Part shown: positions 9,124 to 19,319 of the stretch, piece after piece
Position numbering within the stretch: position 1 is the first letter of the stretch
How the letters are laid out: the number at the start of each line of letters is the position of its first letter
Source of the DNA: Amycolatopsis nivea
GTDB taxonomy: Bacteria; Actinomycetota; Actinomycetes; Mycobacteriales; Pseudonocardiaceae
Reading direction: 5' to 3'
Length of the DNA: 64,000 nucleotides
Assembly: GCF_004522235.1 (NCBI RefSeq)
Contig: NZ_SDLT01000003.1
Coordinates: forward strand, 248,001-312,000
Position numbers and translations under genes: made by a program
The notes under the pieces: model-generated
The model's database searches: none
Seen by the model: only the letters and a program-made list of their open reading frames with translations
Told to the model about the DNA's origin: nothing

Positions 9124-10121
9124 GCGCCACACCTCGCCGCGGTCTCCGCCACGCCGCGCGGCGGCGACGTCTCCAGGACGGCTTTGCACAGATAGAAGTT
9201 CATCCACGAGCCGTACGACCCGAGCGTGCCGATGCGGTCCATCTTCTTGGGCAGCGTGGTCAATGCCTTGTCCACGTCGGCCTCCCCCTTGTTCAGGTTC
9301 CGGGTCAGCGCGTCGAGACCGGAGATGCTGTCCTTGAGCCCGGGCCGGATCTCGGTGAGCAGCCCGCTGGTGGACTGCGTCAGCTCGGCCAGCCCGGACA
9401 CCGCGTCGCCGATCGCCGTGCGGTCCTCGGCGAGCCCGGACACGAGCTGGCGCAGCGTCGACACCAGCGTCGCGAGCGAATCTCCCTTGCCGTTCACGGT
9501 TTTCAGCACCGAGTTCAGGTTGCCGATCACCTCGCCGATGACCTGGTCGCGGCTGGCGAGCGTGCTGGTGAGCGATCCGGTGTGCTGCAGCAGTTCGGTC
9601 ACCGTGCCGCCTTCTCCTTGCAGCACTTGGACGATCTCGCCGGACAGGTCGTTGACGTCCTTTGGTGAGAGGGCCTGGAAGAGCGGTTTGAAACCGTTGA
9701 ACAGGTCGGTCAGGTCGAGCGCCGGAGTCGTGCGGTCCAGCGGGATTTCGCCGCCGGACGGCAACACCCCGGCCGGGTCGCGGGGGCGCTCCAAAGCGAG
9801 ATAGCGCTGGCCGACCATGTTGCGGTACTTGATCACCGCGGTCACGTTGGCGGGCACCGTGCGGCCGTCTTCCAGTGAGAAGCTGACGTGCGCGCGGTTC
9901 TGGTCGACGACGTCGAGGCCTTCGATCTGCCCGACCTTCACCCCGGAAATCCGCACGTCGTCGCCGACATTCAGCGCGGTGGCGTCGACAAAAGTGGCCC
10001 CGTACCGCTGGCTCCCGCCGACCGAGCCGCCGGTGATCGACAACGCGAGAACGACCGTCGCGAGCACGGTGACCAGGATGAAGATCAGGCTTTTGACCAG
10101 GGGAGCGGCAAGGTTTCTCAC
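9120..10121 (-). CDS. mceB: Mce family protein MceB
   Basis: A 333-residue Mce subunit with a transmembrane anchor (LIFILVTVLATVVLALSI, about 11-28), an MlaD domain (NVGDDVRISGVKVGQI, about 45-120), and a helical region with regularly spaced Leu. The GTG at 10121 overlaps the mceA stop by GTGA, so this is the start rather than the upstream in-frame ATG at 10175. Two Cys near the C-terminus (YLCKAV and AARCGA) resemble the conserved pair at the end of several Mce subunits. Confidence 0.9.
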   Translation of the reverse strand: MRNLAAPLVKSLIFILVTVLATVVLALSITGGSVGGSQRYGATFVDATALNVGDDVRISGVKVGQIEGLDVVDQNRAHVSFSLEDGRTVPANVTAVIKYRNMVGQRYLALERPRDPAGVLPSGGEIPLDRTTPALDLTDLFNGFKPLFQALSPKDVNDLSGEIVQVLQGEGGTVTELLQHTGSLTSTLASRDQVIGEVIGNLNSVLKTVNGKGDSLATLVSTLRQLVSGLAEDRTAIGDAVSGLAELTQSTSGLLTEIRPGLKDSISGLDALTRNLNKGEADVDKALTTLPKKMDRIGTLGSYGSWMNFYLCKAVLETSPPRGVAETAARCGA

Positions 10122-11359
10122 TTCGCCGTCACCTCCGTTCCGCGATAGAGCGGGCCGACCAGGACGCTGCTCCACATCGGCACGTCAGCGGTCGGAACAC
10201 CCAGCTGGGGCGCGAGCAACGGGCCCAGGAACTGCTGCTCCTGCGGGGAATTCGCGATACCGAGGTCGCCGGTCGACGGCACGGTCGCCGGAGTGCCCGC
10301 GGTCGGCGTCACCCCGCTCGGGTAGCAGCGCGGGCCGGTCTTCTCGGTGTACGCCGGATCGTCCTTGCCCGGCACGTATTTCCCGCGCGACTTGGACACG
10401 GTGACCTCGACGTGCAGCCCGGGTTCCTTCGTTCCGGCGCCGAGGACCTTGTCCATCGACGGTTTTAAGTCGGTGAGCGCCTGTAGAGTGCAAGGGAAGC
10501 TGGGGGAGTACTTAGCACCGATTTCGAGCGGACGGCGGCTGTCCGCGGACAACGCGATGATGTTGTTCCGGTTCTGCTGCAGGAACGTCGTGAGGTCCTG
10601 CGACGACGTGGTCACCTGCTGATACAGCGAGCCGAGGTCTGTGCGCTTGGCGTTGATCGTGCCGAGGGTGACCGATGAGTCGGTGAGCGCGTCGAGCAGA
10701 TCGGGTGCGATGTCGCCGTACATCTGGGTGACGGTGGCGAGGTCGCGCACGTTTCGGTCGAGCTGCGGCAGGTTCGGGTTGAACCGCCGCAGGTAGTCCG
10801 ACGCGGTCGCCAACGTCTTGCCCAGCTGTTCGCCGCGGCCTTGCAGTGCGGTGGAAACCGCGGTCAACGTGGTGGCCAGTTTCTGCGGCTGCACGGCCTT
10901 CAGCACCGGGAGCAGATTGTCGAAGACGCGCTCCAGCTCGATCGCGTTCGCCGACCGGTCCTGCGAGATCACGTCTCCGGCCCGCAACGGGCGCTGCCGG
11001 CCGGTGTCCGGAATGGACAGTTGGACGTACCGTTCGCCGAAGAGGGTCTTGGGCACCAGCAACGCGGACACGTTGACCGGCAGCCATTTCACCTGCTCCG
11101 GGTCCAGCGCGAGCGAGATCTCCGCACCGCCGCGGATCGCGCGCACGCCCCGGATCTCGCCGACCACGACGCCGCGCGCCTTCACCTGCCCGCCCGCGCG
11201 CAGCTGGTTGCCGACGCGGTCGGCTTGCAGCGTCACCGGGACCGTCGTGGTGAAGTCCTTGTTGTAGATCTTCACCGTGAGCAGCACGAACGCCGAAAGC
11301 GCCGCCAGGAACAGCACCCCGGCGGTGCGGACTCCGGTCTTGTGCCAGCGCCGGTTCAT
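10118..11359 (-). CDS. mceA: Mce family protein MceA
   Basis: First and largest of the six Mce-domain proteins, 413 residues. It has an N-terminal membrane helix (VLFLAALSAFVLLTVKIY), an MlaD domain (about 38-120 with GGQVKARGVVVGEIRGV), the long helical needle region, and an extended C-terminal domain (about 310-413) rich in Pro/Gly/Thr with the conserved Cys of the family. Its ATG at 11359 overlaps the yrbEB stop by 4 nt. As a core subunit it probably defines the substrate path; the substrate (fatty acid, sterol or other lipid) cannot be read from the sequence. Confidence 0.9.
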   Translation of the reverse strand: MNRRWHKTGVRTAGVLFLAALSAFVLLTVKIYNKDFTTTVPVTLQADRVGNQLRAGGQVKARGVVVGEIRGVRAIRGGAEISLALDPEQVKWLPVNVSALLVPKTLFGERYVQLSIPDTGRQRPLRAGDVISQDRSANAIELERVFDNLLPVLKAVQPQKLATTLTAVSTALQGRGEQLGKTLATASDYLRRFNPNLPQLDRNVRDLATVTQMYGDIAPDLLDALTDSSVTLGTINAKRTDLGSLYQQVTTSSQDLTTFLQQNRNNIIALSADSRRPLEIGAKYSPSFPCTLQALTDLKPSMDKVLGAGTKEPGLHVEVTVSKSRGKYVPGKDDPAYTEKTGPRCYPSGVTPTAGTPATVPSTGDLGIANSPQEQQFLGPLLAPQLGVPTADVPMWSSVLVGPLYRGTEVTAK

Positions 11360-12198
11360 CCGGCCACCTGCACGGTCGTCGTCGCGCCCCAGATCGCGAG
11401 GCTGAGGAAGAAGTCCAGCACGCTGATCGCGACGATCGCCGTCCGCACCGCCCGGCCCACCGCGACGCCGACGCCGGCCGGGCCGCCGCTCGCGCGGAAG
11501 CCGTAATAACAATGCGCGAGCACCACGACGACGCTGAAGATCAGCACTTTCCCGAACGACCACAGCACATCGCCGGGCGGCAGGAACAGCAGGAAGTAAT
11601 GGTCGTACGTGCCCGCCGACTGCCCGAAGCCCCACACCGTGACCTGCCTCGACGCGAGATACGACGACAACAGGCCCACCGCGTACAGCGGAATCACCGC
11701 GATGAACCCGGCGATCACCCGCGTCGTCACCAGATACGGCACGCTCGGGATGCCCATCACTTCAAGCGCGTCGATCTCCTCCGAGATCCGCATCGCGCCC
11801 AGCTGCGCGGTGAACCCGCAGCCGACCGTCGCCGACAACGCCAGCCCGGCCACCAAAGGCGCGATCTCGCGGGTGTTGAAGTACGCCGAAATGAATCCGG
11901 CGAACGCCGACGTGCCCACCTGGTTCAGTGCCGAATACCCTTGCAGCCCCACGACAGTCCCGGTCGCGACGGTCATCCCGACCATCACGCCGATGGTCCC
12001 GCCGATCACCGCCAGCGCGCCGCTGCCGAAGCTCACCTCGGCCAGCAGCCGGACGATCTCGCGCAGGTACCGGCGCACCGCGCGCGGCACCCAGCCGAGC
12101 GCGCGCAGGAAGAACAGGATCTGGTCGCCGAGGGTGTCGAGGAAGCCCAGCCTGCGGTCGATGGCCTCGAGCACGCGCGTCGGAGTCGGGGTGGCCAT
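11356..12198 (-). CDS. yrbEB: MlaE/YrbE-type ABC permease, second copy
   Basis: A 280-residue integral membrane protein of the MlaE family with five to six membrane spans and the family motif around AMRISEEIDALEVMGIPSVPYLVTTRVIAG, the cytoplasmic coupling region that contacts the ATPase. With YrbEA it forms the permease core of the Mce importer. The start at 12198 (ATG) overlaps the preceding stop as TGATG. The ATPase of such systems (MceG/Mkl) is usually encoded elsewhere, and none is present here. Confidence 0.92.
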   Translation of the reverse strand: MATPTPTRVLEAIDRRLGFLDTLGDQILFFLRALGWVPRAVRRYLREIVRLLAEVSFGSGALAVIGGTIGVMVGMTVATGTVVGLQGYSALNQVGTSAFAGFISAYFNTREIAPLVAGLALSATVGCGFTAQLGAMRISEEIDALEVMGIPSVPYLVTTRVIAGFIAVIPLYAVGLLSSYLASRQVTVWGFGQSAGTYDHYFLLFLPPGDVLWSFGKVLIFSVVVVLAHCYYGFRASGGPAGVGVAVGRAVRTAIVAISVLDFFLSLAIWGATTTVQVAG

Positions 12199-12971
12199 CA
12201 GCTTCCCTTCGGCGGCACGAGCTGGAGGTAGACCGTGGTGAGGACCAGGTTCAGCACGAACAGCAGCAGGAACGTGATCACGACGGACTGGTTCACCGCG
12301 TCGCCGACGCCCTTCGGCCCGCCGCGCGGGTTCAGTCCGCGATACGACGCGACGACCGCGGCGACGAACCCGAACAGCAGCGCCTTGATCTCGCTGATCC
12401 ACAGGTCCGGCAGCTGCGCCAGCGCGGAGAAACTCGCCAGGTACGCGCCCGGGGTGCCGCCCTGCATGATCACGTTGAAGAAGTAGCCGCCGAGCACGCC
12501 GACCACGCTGACCATGCCGTTGAGGAACACCGCCACGCCCATCGCGGCCAGCACCCTCGGCACGATCAGCCGCTGGATCGGCGAAACCCCCAGCACCTCC
12601 ATCGCGTCGATTTCCTCGCGGATGGTGCGGGAACCGAGGTCGGCGCACATCGCGCTGCCGCCCGCGCCCGCGATCAGCAGCGCGGTCACGATCGGGCTGG
12701 CCTGCTGGATGATCGCGAGCACGCTCGCCGCGCCGGTGAACGACTGCGCGCCGATCTGCGTGGTCAGCGACCCGATGTGCAGCGCGATCACCGCGCCGAA
12801 CGGGATCGACACCAGCGCGGTCGGCAGGATCGACACGCTCGCGATGAACCAGAACTGCTGCACGAGTTCGCGGAACTGGAACGGACGGCGGAACGTCAGC
12901 CGGACGACGTCGAGACCCAGCGCGTAAAGCCGGCCGGTCTGGTGCAGTGCCGCGGCGCCGGGAAACGCCAT
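12198..12971 (-). CDS. yrbEA: MlaE/YrbE-type ABC permease, first copy
   Basis: First gene of the mce operon, 257 residues, an MlaE-family permease with the signature SRTIREEIDAMEVLGVSPIQRLIVPRVLA. I place the start at ATG 12971 because GGGAGGT lies 8 nt upstream; a TTG six codons earlier (12989) is in frame but would place that ribosome site inside the gene. It pairs with YrbEB to form the membrane core of the transporter. Every downstream junction in the operon overlaps by 1 to 22 nt, so all ten genes are probably read from one promoter upstream of this gene. Confidence 0.92.
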   Translation of the reverse strand: MAFPGAAALHQTGRLYALGLDVVRLTFRRPFQFRELVQQFWFIASVSILPTALVSIPFGAVIALHIGSLTTQIGAQSFTGAASVLAIIQQASPIVTALLIAGAGGSAMCADLGSRTIREEIDAMEVLGVSPIQRLIVPRVLAAMGVAVFLNGMVSVVGVLGGYFFNVIMQGGTPGAYLASFSALAQLPDLWISEIKALLFGFVAAVVASYRGLNPRGGPKGVGDAVNQSVVITFLLLFVLNLVLTTVYLQLVPPKGS

Positions 12972-13094
12972 CGCCCGACCTCCCAGCAATTTCCGGGCAC
13001 GGCGGAATGCCCGCCGAACGCCCGTTCCGGTGCTGGTCCGAATGGAGGACCGGTCCGGTGCGGAAACTGCGGCGGGGTTACCGTGCGGTTTCGT

Positions 13095-13106
13095 TACTGG
13101 TCAGTA
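13095..13106. promoter_or_regulatory. Candidate TetR-type operator of the mce operon
   Basis: The sequence TACTG-GT-CAGTA is a palindrome with 5-bp arms, 123 bp upstream of yrbEA, flanked by GTTA and TAAC that partly extend the symmetry. TACT-centred palindromes are typical of TetR-family sites. The rest of the 12972-13260 gap shows no gene and should hold the mce promoter. Which regulator binds is unknown; no tetR gene is adjacent. Confidence 0.4.
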
Positions 13107-13260
13107 CGCTAACGAGGGCCTTGCCCGCAGACAAGAACTTGCCCCGTCATCCGGGGTCACGGCGCAGTAACCGCCGAATTCTTGTGCGGTTGTGACAACT
13201 GCCGGGAATGCGGTTGTCAGTGCCGGAAAATAAAAACCGGTGCGGCGGTTTCCGGGTATT

Positions 13261-14063
13261 TCAGCGAGCGAGCCAGCGGTGCAGCGAAGCGGTCAGCGCC
13301 TCGGGTGCGTCGAGGTGGATGAGATGTCCGGCCGAACGGACCAATTCCAGTCCGGCGCCCGGGATCGCCCCGGCGAGCCGGTGTGCGCGATCGACCGGGA
13401 TCCAGGTGTCCTCGGTGCCCCACACGACGAGCGTGGGCACGCTGACGTCGCGGTAGCGCGGCTCGATTTCGTCGGTGTACCGCTGATCGGCCTGCGCGAT
13501 CTGCCGGTAAAAGGCGGCCTGCCCAGCTTCGCCGAGCCACGGTGCGACAAGCATCTCGTGCGCTTCGGCGGACAACGGACGATGCGCGGCGCCGGCGATG
13601 TACTCCCGCACCAGCGCCTCGTGCAGATTCGGCGGCAGTTGCGCGAACACGGCCGCGTTCTCCGCCACCAGACGGAAGAATTCCGAACCCCACGGGGCCA
13701 GCGCGACGACGTCCACCAGCGCCAGCGAGCGGTAAGCCGCTCCGTGCAACAGAAACGCGCGCAGGCTGACCGCGCCGCCGTAGTCGTGCGCCACCACGTC
13801 CGGCTCCTCAAGGCCCCAGTGGTCCAGCAGCGCCGCGAACGTCTCGCCTTGCGCGGCCAGCGAGACGTCCTGTCCCTCGGCCATGGCGGAACTGCCGTAG
13901 CCCGGCATGTCCCATAGGTACACGGTGAAGTCCGCCGCGAACGTCGCCGCGATCGGCTCCCACAGCTTCGACGACCACGGCGTGCCGTGACAGAACACGA
14001 GCGGCGGCCCCGAGCCCTGCCGGGACCACCGCACCTGCTGGCCGTGCCAGTCGAAGACCTCCA

Positions 14064-14064
<1 letters not shown>
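13261..14064 (-). CDS. Alpha/beta hydrolase with Asp nucleophile (dehalogenase/epoxide hydrolase-like)
   Basis: A 267-residue alpha/beta-hydrolase fold enzyme. The oxyanion motif is HGTPWSS near residue 29, the nucleophile elbow reads VAHDYGGAV (Asp where lipases have Ser), the acid is in VVWGTEDTWIP and the catalytic His in SAGHLIHLDAPEAL. An Asp nucleophile is found in haloalkane dehalogenases, fluoroacetate dehalogenases and epoxide hydrolases, so a reaction through an ester intermediate is likely; the substrate is unknown. The ATG at 14064 overlaps the stop of the upstream monooxygenase gene (TGATG), so the two are co-transcribed and probably act on related compounds. Confidence 0.85.
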
Positions 14065-15059
<995 letters not shown>

Positions 15060-15098
15060 GTACAGCCGTAACGCACGCGGCCGCGATTCCCTTCCCGC

Positions 15099-17222
15099 CT
15101 ACGCGTGCGGCAGCCAATCCGGGTTCGAGGCGAGCACGATGAGCTGCTGGGTCGCGCGGGTGAGCGCGACGTACAGCACGCGCCGCCCGGTCGAGGACTC
15201 GGTGACCAGGTCCATCGGCTCGACCAGTACGACCGCGTCGTATTCGAGGCCCTTCGAATCGAGCGACCCGACCACCTTGAGCCGCTCGTCGGTCTGCCCG
15301 GCGAGCCAGCCCTCGACCTCTTCGACGCGGTCCATGGCGGTGATCACCCCGACCGTGCCCTCGACCGCGCCGAGCAGTTCCTTCGCCGCGGTCTGCGTCG
15401 CCGTCGCCAGCGCCGCCTGGTCGACCGGCCGGACCTCCGGCTCGATGCCGGTGGTGCGCACGGCCTTGGGCAGTTCGTCGGCCTGCGCGTGGCCCGCCAC
15501 GACCTTCGCCGCCAGGTCGAAGATCTCCGCCGAGTTCCGGTAGTTCGTGCGGAGCGTGAAGCGCCGTCGCGTGGTCTTCACGCCGAACGCCTGGTCGCGC
15601 GCCTGGGCCGCCTCGTCCGGATCCGGCCACGAACTCTGCACCGGGTCGCCCACGACGGTCCAGCTCGCGTACTTGCCGCGACGGCCGATCATCCGCCACT
15701 GCATCGGCGAAAGGTCCTGCGATTCGTCGACGACCACGTGCGAGTACTCGTCGTAGTGCTCCGGACGGTGCGGCGCGCCGCCGGAACTGCCGCGCTCCGG
15801 GGCCACCTCGACCACGGTCTGGCGACGGCGGCGCTTCGGCTCCGGACCGACCAGCACGCGCAGCTCGTCCAGCAACGCGACGTCGGCGACCGACCAGCCG
15901 CGCGAACGGTCCGCGAAATCGGCCGACAGCAGGCTGATCTCGGTGCGGTTCAGGATGCCCTTCGACGCGGCGGCCATCCGCTTCTCGTTGCCCAGCCACT
16001 TGAGCACCTGCGCCGGGTACAGCACCGGCCACCACACCACCAGGAACCGGTGGAAGTCGATGCGCTCGCCGAGATCGTTGATCAGCTCCGCGCGGTCGAT
16101 CTCCTTGCCGTCCGCCTTCGCGTACTCCTCGGCCTTGTCCGCCAACGCGGCCAGCAACAGCTCTGCCACGCGTACGCGCGACCGGTTCGGCGGCGCGCCC
16201 TGCGTGTGCGCCTTGCGCCGTACCTTCTCCAACTCGCGCGCGGTGAGCTTCAGTACTTCGCCGCGATAGACGATCTTCAACTCCGTCGGCGCTTCGGGCG
16301 GGGTGTCGCGCAACGCGCGCAGAAGCACCTTTCGCATGCGAAGCGAACCCTTGATCGCGGCCAGCGCGGCTGTGTCCTGTCGCGTCGCTTCGAGACCGTC
16401 GAGGACTTCGCCGAGCGCGCGCAGCTCTACGTTCGTTTCGCCCATCGACGGCAACACCCGCGAGATGTACGTGGTGAAGACGCCCGAAGGGCCGATCACG
16501 AGAACGCCCGCGCCGCCGAGCTGACGGCGGTGCCGGTACAGCAGGTACGCGGCACGGTGCAGCGCGACGGCCGTCTTGCCGGTGCCCGGACCGCCGGTGA
16601 TCTCGGTGACACCGCGCCACGGCGCCCGGATGACGTCGTCCTGTTCCTTCTGGATCGTGGCCACGATGTCGCGCATCTTCTCGCCGCGCGAGCGGCCGAG
16701 CGCGGCCATCAGCGCGCCCTCGCCGACGATCTGCATGTCCTCGGGGACGGCGTCGGCGATCAGCACGTCGTCGTCCACGTCCAGCACCGTCTGCCCGGAG
16801 CAGCGGATCACCCGGCGGCGCACGACGTCCATCGGCTCTTCGGCGGTGGCCTGGTAGAACGCGGCGGCGGCGGGCGCGCGCCAGTCGGTGACCAGGTTGT
16901 CGAACTCGGTGTCGCGGATCCCGAGGCGGCCCACGTAGATGTGCTCGCGGTCGAGGTGGTCGAGCCTGCCGAAGACCAGTCCCTCGTACTCGGCGTCGAG
17001 CGTCTGCAGGGTCTGGTTCGCGTGGTAGACCATCATGTCGCGCTCGAACAGCATCGACGCCTGCTCGAAGATCGCTTCGCGCTGTGCACCCTGGCCCAGC
17101 TCGTAGCCCTTGGCCCGCATCGCCTCGGCCTGGGTCCGCAGCTCGGCGAGCCGCGTGTAAACCCGGTCGACGTGTGCCTGCTCGACGGCGATCTCAGCCC
17201 GTCTCACCCGGGGTTCCGACAC
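15099..17222 (-). CDS. helD: HelD/HelR-family RNA polymerase recycling ATPase
   Basis: A 707-residue UvrD-like superfamily 1 ATPase of the HelD family. It has an N-terminal coiled-coil arm (about 1-80), a domain with FGRLDHLDREHIYVGRLGIRD and TDWRAPAAAAFY (HelD hallmarks), Walker A GGPGTGKT at about 210-217, a Walker B/DEAD-like motif VVVDESQDLSPMQWRMI, and C-terminal motifs V-VI ending in VALTRATQQLIVL. HelD proteins pull RNA polymerase off DNA and recycle it; the HelR subgroup protects against rifamycins. Start: GTG at 17222 with AAGGGAG about 8 nt upstream. I looked for the palindromic rifamycin-associated element upstream and did not find one, so induction by rifamycin is not supported here. 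Confidence 0.88.
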   Translation of the reverse strand: MSEPRVRRAEIAVEQAHVDRVYTRLAELRTQAEAMRAKGYELGQGAQREAIFEQASMLFERDMMVYHANQTLQTLDAEYEGLVFGRLDHLDREHIYVGRLGIRDTEFDNLVTDWRAPAAAAFYQATAEEPMDVVRRRVIRCSGQTVLDVDDDVLIADAVPEDMQIVGEGALMAALGRSRGEKMRDIVATIQKEQDDVIRAPWRGVTEITGGPGTGKTAVALHRAAYLLYRHRRQLGGAGVLVIGPSGVFTTYISRVLPSMGETNVELRALGEVLDGLEATRQDTAALAAIKGSLRMRKVLLRALRDTPPEAPTELKIVYRGEVLKLTARELEKVRRKAHTQGAPPNRSRVRVAELLLAALADKAEEYAKADGKEIDRAELINDLGERIDFHRFLVVWWPVLYPAQVLKWLGNEKRMAAASKGILNRTEISLLSADFADRSRGWSVADVALLDELRVLVGPEPKRRRRQTVVEVAPERGSSGGAPHRPEHYDEYSHVVVDESQDLSPMQWRMIGRRGKYASWTVVGDPVQSSWPDPDEAAQARDQAFGVKTTRRRFTLRTNYRNSAEIFDLAAKVVAGHAQADELPKAVRTTGIEPEVRPVDQAALATATQTAAKELLGAVEGTVGVITAMDRVEEVEGWLAGQTDERLKVVGSLDSKGLEYDAVVLVEPMDLVTESSTGRRVLYVALTRATQQLIVLASNPDWLPHA

Positions 17223-17347
17223 GCAACGCTCCCTTGAACTCCATCAACGCGCCTCTGAAGGGCGAAGGACGACTCTACGCGCCCGCGCGCGCGGGTTCGG
17301 CAAGTCCTGCCCAACGCCACATCGCGACCTTGGGCGAAGATGGCCGG

Positions 17348-17914
17348 GTGACGAGGATCGTGGCGGGGAAGGCGGGCGGACGGCGGCTGAAGGTGCCGCC
17401 CAAAGGCACCCGCCCGACGTCGGAGCGGGTGCGGGAAGCACTGTTCAACGCCCTCGAAGTGGCCGGCGAGCTGGACGGAGCCCGCGTGCTCGACCTCTAC
17501 GCCGGCTCGGGCGCGCTCGGTCTCGAAGCGCTTTCGCGCGGTGCCGCGGACGCGTGGTTCGTGGAAGCCGACCGCCGGGCCGCGGACGTGCTTCGCGGCA
17601 ACGTCGCCGAGTTGCGGCTGGGCGGCACGGTGCGAGCCGGGCAAGTGGAGACAGTGGTCGCCGCGCCTGCGACGGTGCAGTTCGACGTGGTGCTGGCAGA
17701 TCCGCCGTACGCGGTCGACGCTGCTTCGCTGGGCACAGTGCTCGCTTCGCTACACAGTGGCGGCTGGCTCACCGAAGGCGCGTTGGCAGTGATCGAACGC
17801 GCAGCGCGCGACGGTGCTCCGGACTGGCCGTCGACCTTCAAGCCGCTTCGCGACAAGCGCTACGGCGACACGGCGCTGTACTGGGCTGAGTACGACAGCT
17901 CATCTGAGGTGTGA
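17348..17914 (+). CDS. rsmD: 16S rRNA (guanine966-N2)-methyltransferase RsmD
   Basis: A 188-residue class I SAM-dependent methyltransferase. The opening RIVAGKAGGRRLKVPPKGTRPTSERVREALFN is the RsmD signature, motif I is LDLYAGSGALGLEALSRGA, and the catalytic motif IV is LADPPY. It methylates N2 of G966 in 16S rRNA during small-subunit assembly. The start is GTG at 17348, which matches the family N-terminus; the frame is open further upstream but only over non-coding or antisense sequence. It is followed 52 bp later by coaD, the usual neighbour in actinobacteria. Confidence 0.95.
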   Translation: MTRIVAGKAGGRRLKVPPKGTRPTSERVREALFNALEVAGELDGARVLDLYAGSGALGLEALSRGAADAWFVEADRRAADVLRGNVAELRLGGTVRAGQVETVVAAPATVQFDVVLADPPYAVDAASLGTVLASLHSGGWLTEGALAVIERAARDGAPDWPSTFKPLRDKRYGDTALYWAEYDSSSEV

Positions 17915-17966
17915 CGCAGTCGTCACGAGAGCGCGCGCGACGGCGGGGCTTGATAGCGTCCGCGCC

Positions 17967-18449
17967 ATGCGGCGTGCGGTCTGTCCCGGCTCTTACGATC
18001 CGGCCACCAACGGACATCTCGACATCATCGAGCGGGCTTCGGCGCTCTTCGACGAGGTTGTCGTCGCCGTGGGGGTGAACAAGAGCAAGAAGGGCCTCTT
18101 CAGCGTCGAGGAACGCATGGAGATCCTGCGCGAGATCACCGCGAAACTGCCGAACGTGCGCGTCGATTCGTGGCAGGGCCTGCTCGTGGACTACTGCCGC
18201 GAGAACGACATCGCCGCGGTCGCGAAGGGCCTGCGCTCGGTCAGCGACTTCGACTACGAGCTGCAGATGGCCCAGATGAACCGCGAGCTCACCGGCCTCG
18301 AAACGCTGCTGATGGCCAACAACCCGGCGTACGGCTTCGTGTCCAGCTCGCTGGTCAAGGAGATCGCGGCGCTCGGCGGCGACATCGAGAACCTGGTCCC
18401 GCCGGTGGTCTACGAACGCCTCGTCGCGGTCTACGCCAAGCGGGACTGA
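17967..18449 (+). CDS. coaD: Phosphopantetheine adenylyltransferase CoaD
   Basis: This 160-residue enzyme transfers AMP from ATP to 4'-phosphopantetheine, giving dephospho-CoA, the penultimate step of coenzyme A synthesis. The nucleotidyltransferase motif GSYDPATNGHLD (TxGH-type, residues 8-19), KGLRSVSDFDYE and the C-terminal VSSSLVKEIA loop are all present, and the length is standard. The start codon ATG at 17967 gives the expected N-terminus MRRAVCPGSYDP. It probably shares a transcript with rsmD. Confidence 0.96.
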   Translation: MRRAVCPGSYDPATNGHLDIIERASALFDEVVVAVGVNKSKKGLFSVEERMEILREITAKLPNVRVDSWQGLLVDYCRENDIAAVAKGLRSVSDFDYELQMAQMNRELTGLETLLMANNPAYGFVSSSLVKEIAALGGDIENLVPPVVYERLVAVYAKRD

Positions 18450-18590
18450 GCACCGCGTCCGGCCGGAAGGCCAGTCCAGCGGCCGATTTAGCCTGAACGG
18501 ATTACTGCCTTCGTCGGGACTTCGGCCGCGGCCCGAAGCTGTTCACCTCGCGTCATTCTGCAGACCACCCGTCCGGGTTACCGTCCGAAA

Positions 18591-19310
18591 ATGACCAACA
18601 ACCGCAGCCGCATAGTCGGTGTCCTTTTCGCACTGCTGGTCGGTTTCCTGGGGTTCGGCACGGCCGCGGAGGCCGTCCCGCTGTCCCCGGCGGCTCCGGC
18701 GTCCGTGCAGCCGAAGCAGAACTCCTGCGGGGATCTGTCCGGCTTCACGCACGTCAAGCTGTCGGCGCTGCCCGCGCAGGCGACTGACACCTACAAGCTC
18801 ATCCAGACGAACGGGCCGTTCCCGTACCCGAAGAACGACGGCGTCGTCTTCACCAACCGCGAGGGGATCCTGCCCTCCTGCGCGTCGAGCTACTACCACG
18901 AGTACACCGTGCCCACGCCCGGTTCGAGCAACCGCGGCACCCGCCGGATCGTGACCGGCCAGGGCGGCGAGTACTTCTACACCGGCGACCACTACGAGTC
19001 CTTCCAGGTCATCGACATCGACGGCGGCAGCACCCCGACGAAGTGCGGCGACCTGTCGAAGCTGAGCCCGGTCGGCTACTCGACGCTGTCCGCCGACGCC
19101 AAGAAGGTCGTCGACGGCGTCCGTGAGGGCACCCTCAACGACGGCACGACCTACGAGAACCGCGAGGGCGTCCTGCCCGCGTGCGACGCCGGCTACTACA
19201 CGCTGTACGACGTCGGCTCGGAAGACCGCGTGATCTCCGGCAAGGGCGGCGAGCTCGTCTACACGCCGGACCACTACGCCACCTTCAAGAAGATCGATCT
19301 CAACAGCTGA
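18591..19310 (+). CDS. Secreted guanyl-specific ribonuclease (RNase Sa type) with a second, degenerate RNase domain
   Basis: A 239-residue exported protein with a signal peptide (1-28, AEA end) and two tandem RNase Sa-like domains (about 46-145 and 152-239). Domain 1 is very close to Streptomyces RNase Sa: base-recognition loop FTNREGILP, general base Glu104 in YYHEYTV, Arg118/Arg119 in RGTRRIVTG and His134 in GDHY, so it should be an active guanine-specific endoribonuclease. Domain 2 keeps the recognition loop (YENREGVLP), one Arg (213) and the His (228 in PDHY), but the catalytic Glu position is Leu205 and the first Arg is Asp212. No barstar-like inhibitor gene is adjacent. It interrupts a housekeeping block (coaD, sepIVA) and ends in a hairpin, so it is probably a separate unit. 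Confidence 0.93.
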   Translation: MTNNRSRIVGVLFALLVGFLGFGTAAEAVPLSPAAPASVQPKQNSCGDLSGFTHVKLSALPAQATDTYKLIQTNGPFPYPKNDGVVFTNREGILPSCASSYYHEYTVPTPGSSNRGTRRIVTGQGGEYFYTGDHYESFQVIDIDGGSTPTKCGDLSKLSPVGYSTLSADAKKVVDGVREGTLNDGTTYENREGVLPACDAGYYTLYDVGSEDRVISGKGGELVYTPDHYATFKKIDLNS

Positions 19311-19319
19311 CGCTGGTTC

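Noticed and set aside
7145..9130. Fusion of mceD with upstream sequence as a 661-residue protein
   Set aside because: The upstream part lies in another frame of mceC; the ATG at 8143 with the ATGA overlap is the proper mceD start.
15105..17237. A 710-codon open frame on the plus strand opposite the HelD gene
   Set aside because: It mirrors the third-position GC of the HelD gene, is Arg/Ala/Gly/Val-rich without any recognisable motif and has no ribosome site. HelD motifs are unmistakable on the other strand.
17223..17347. Rifamycin-associated element upstream of the HelD gene
   Set aside because: I searched the gap for the expected long GC-rich palindrome and found none.
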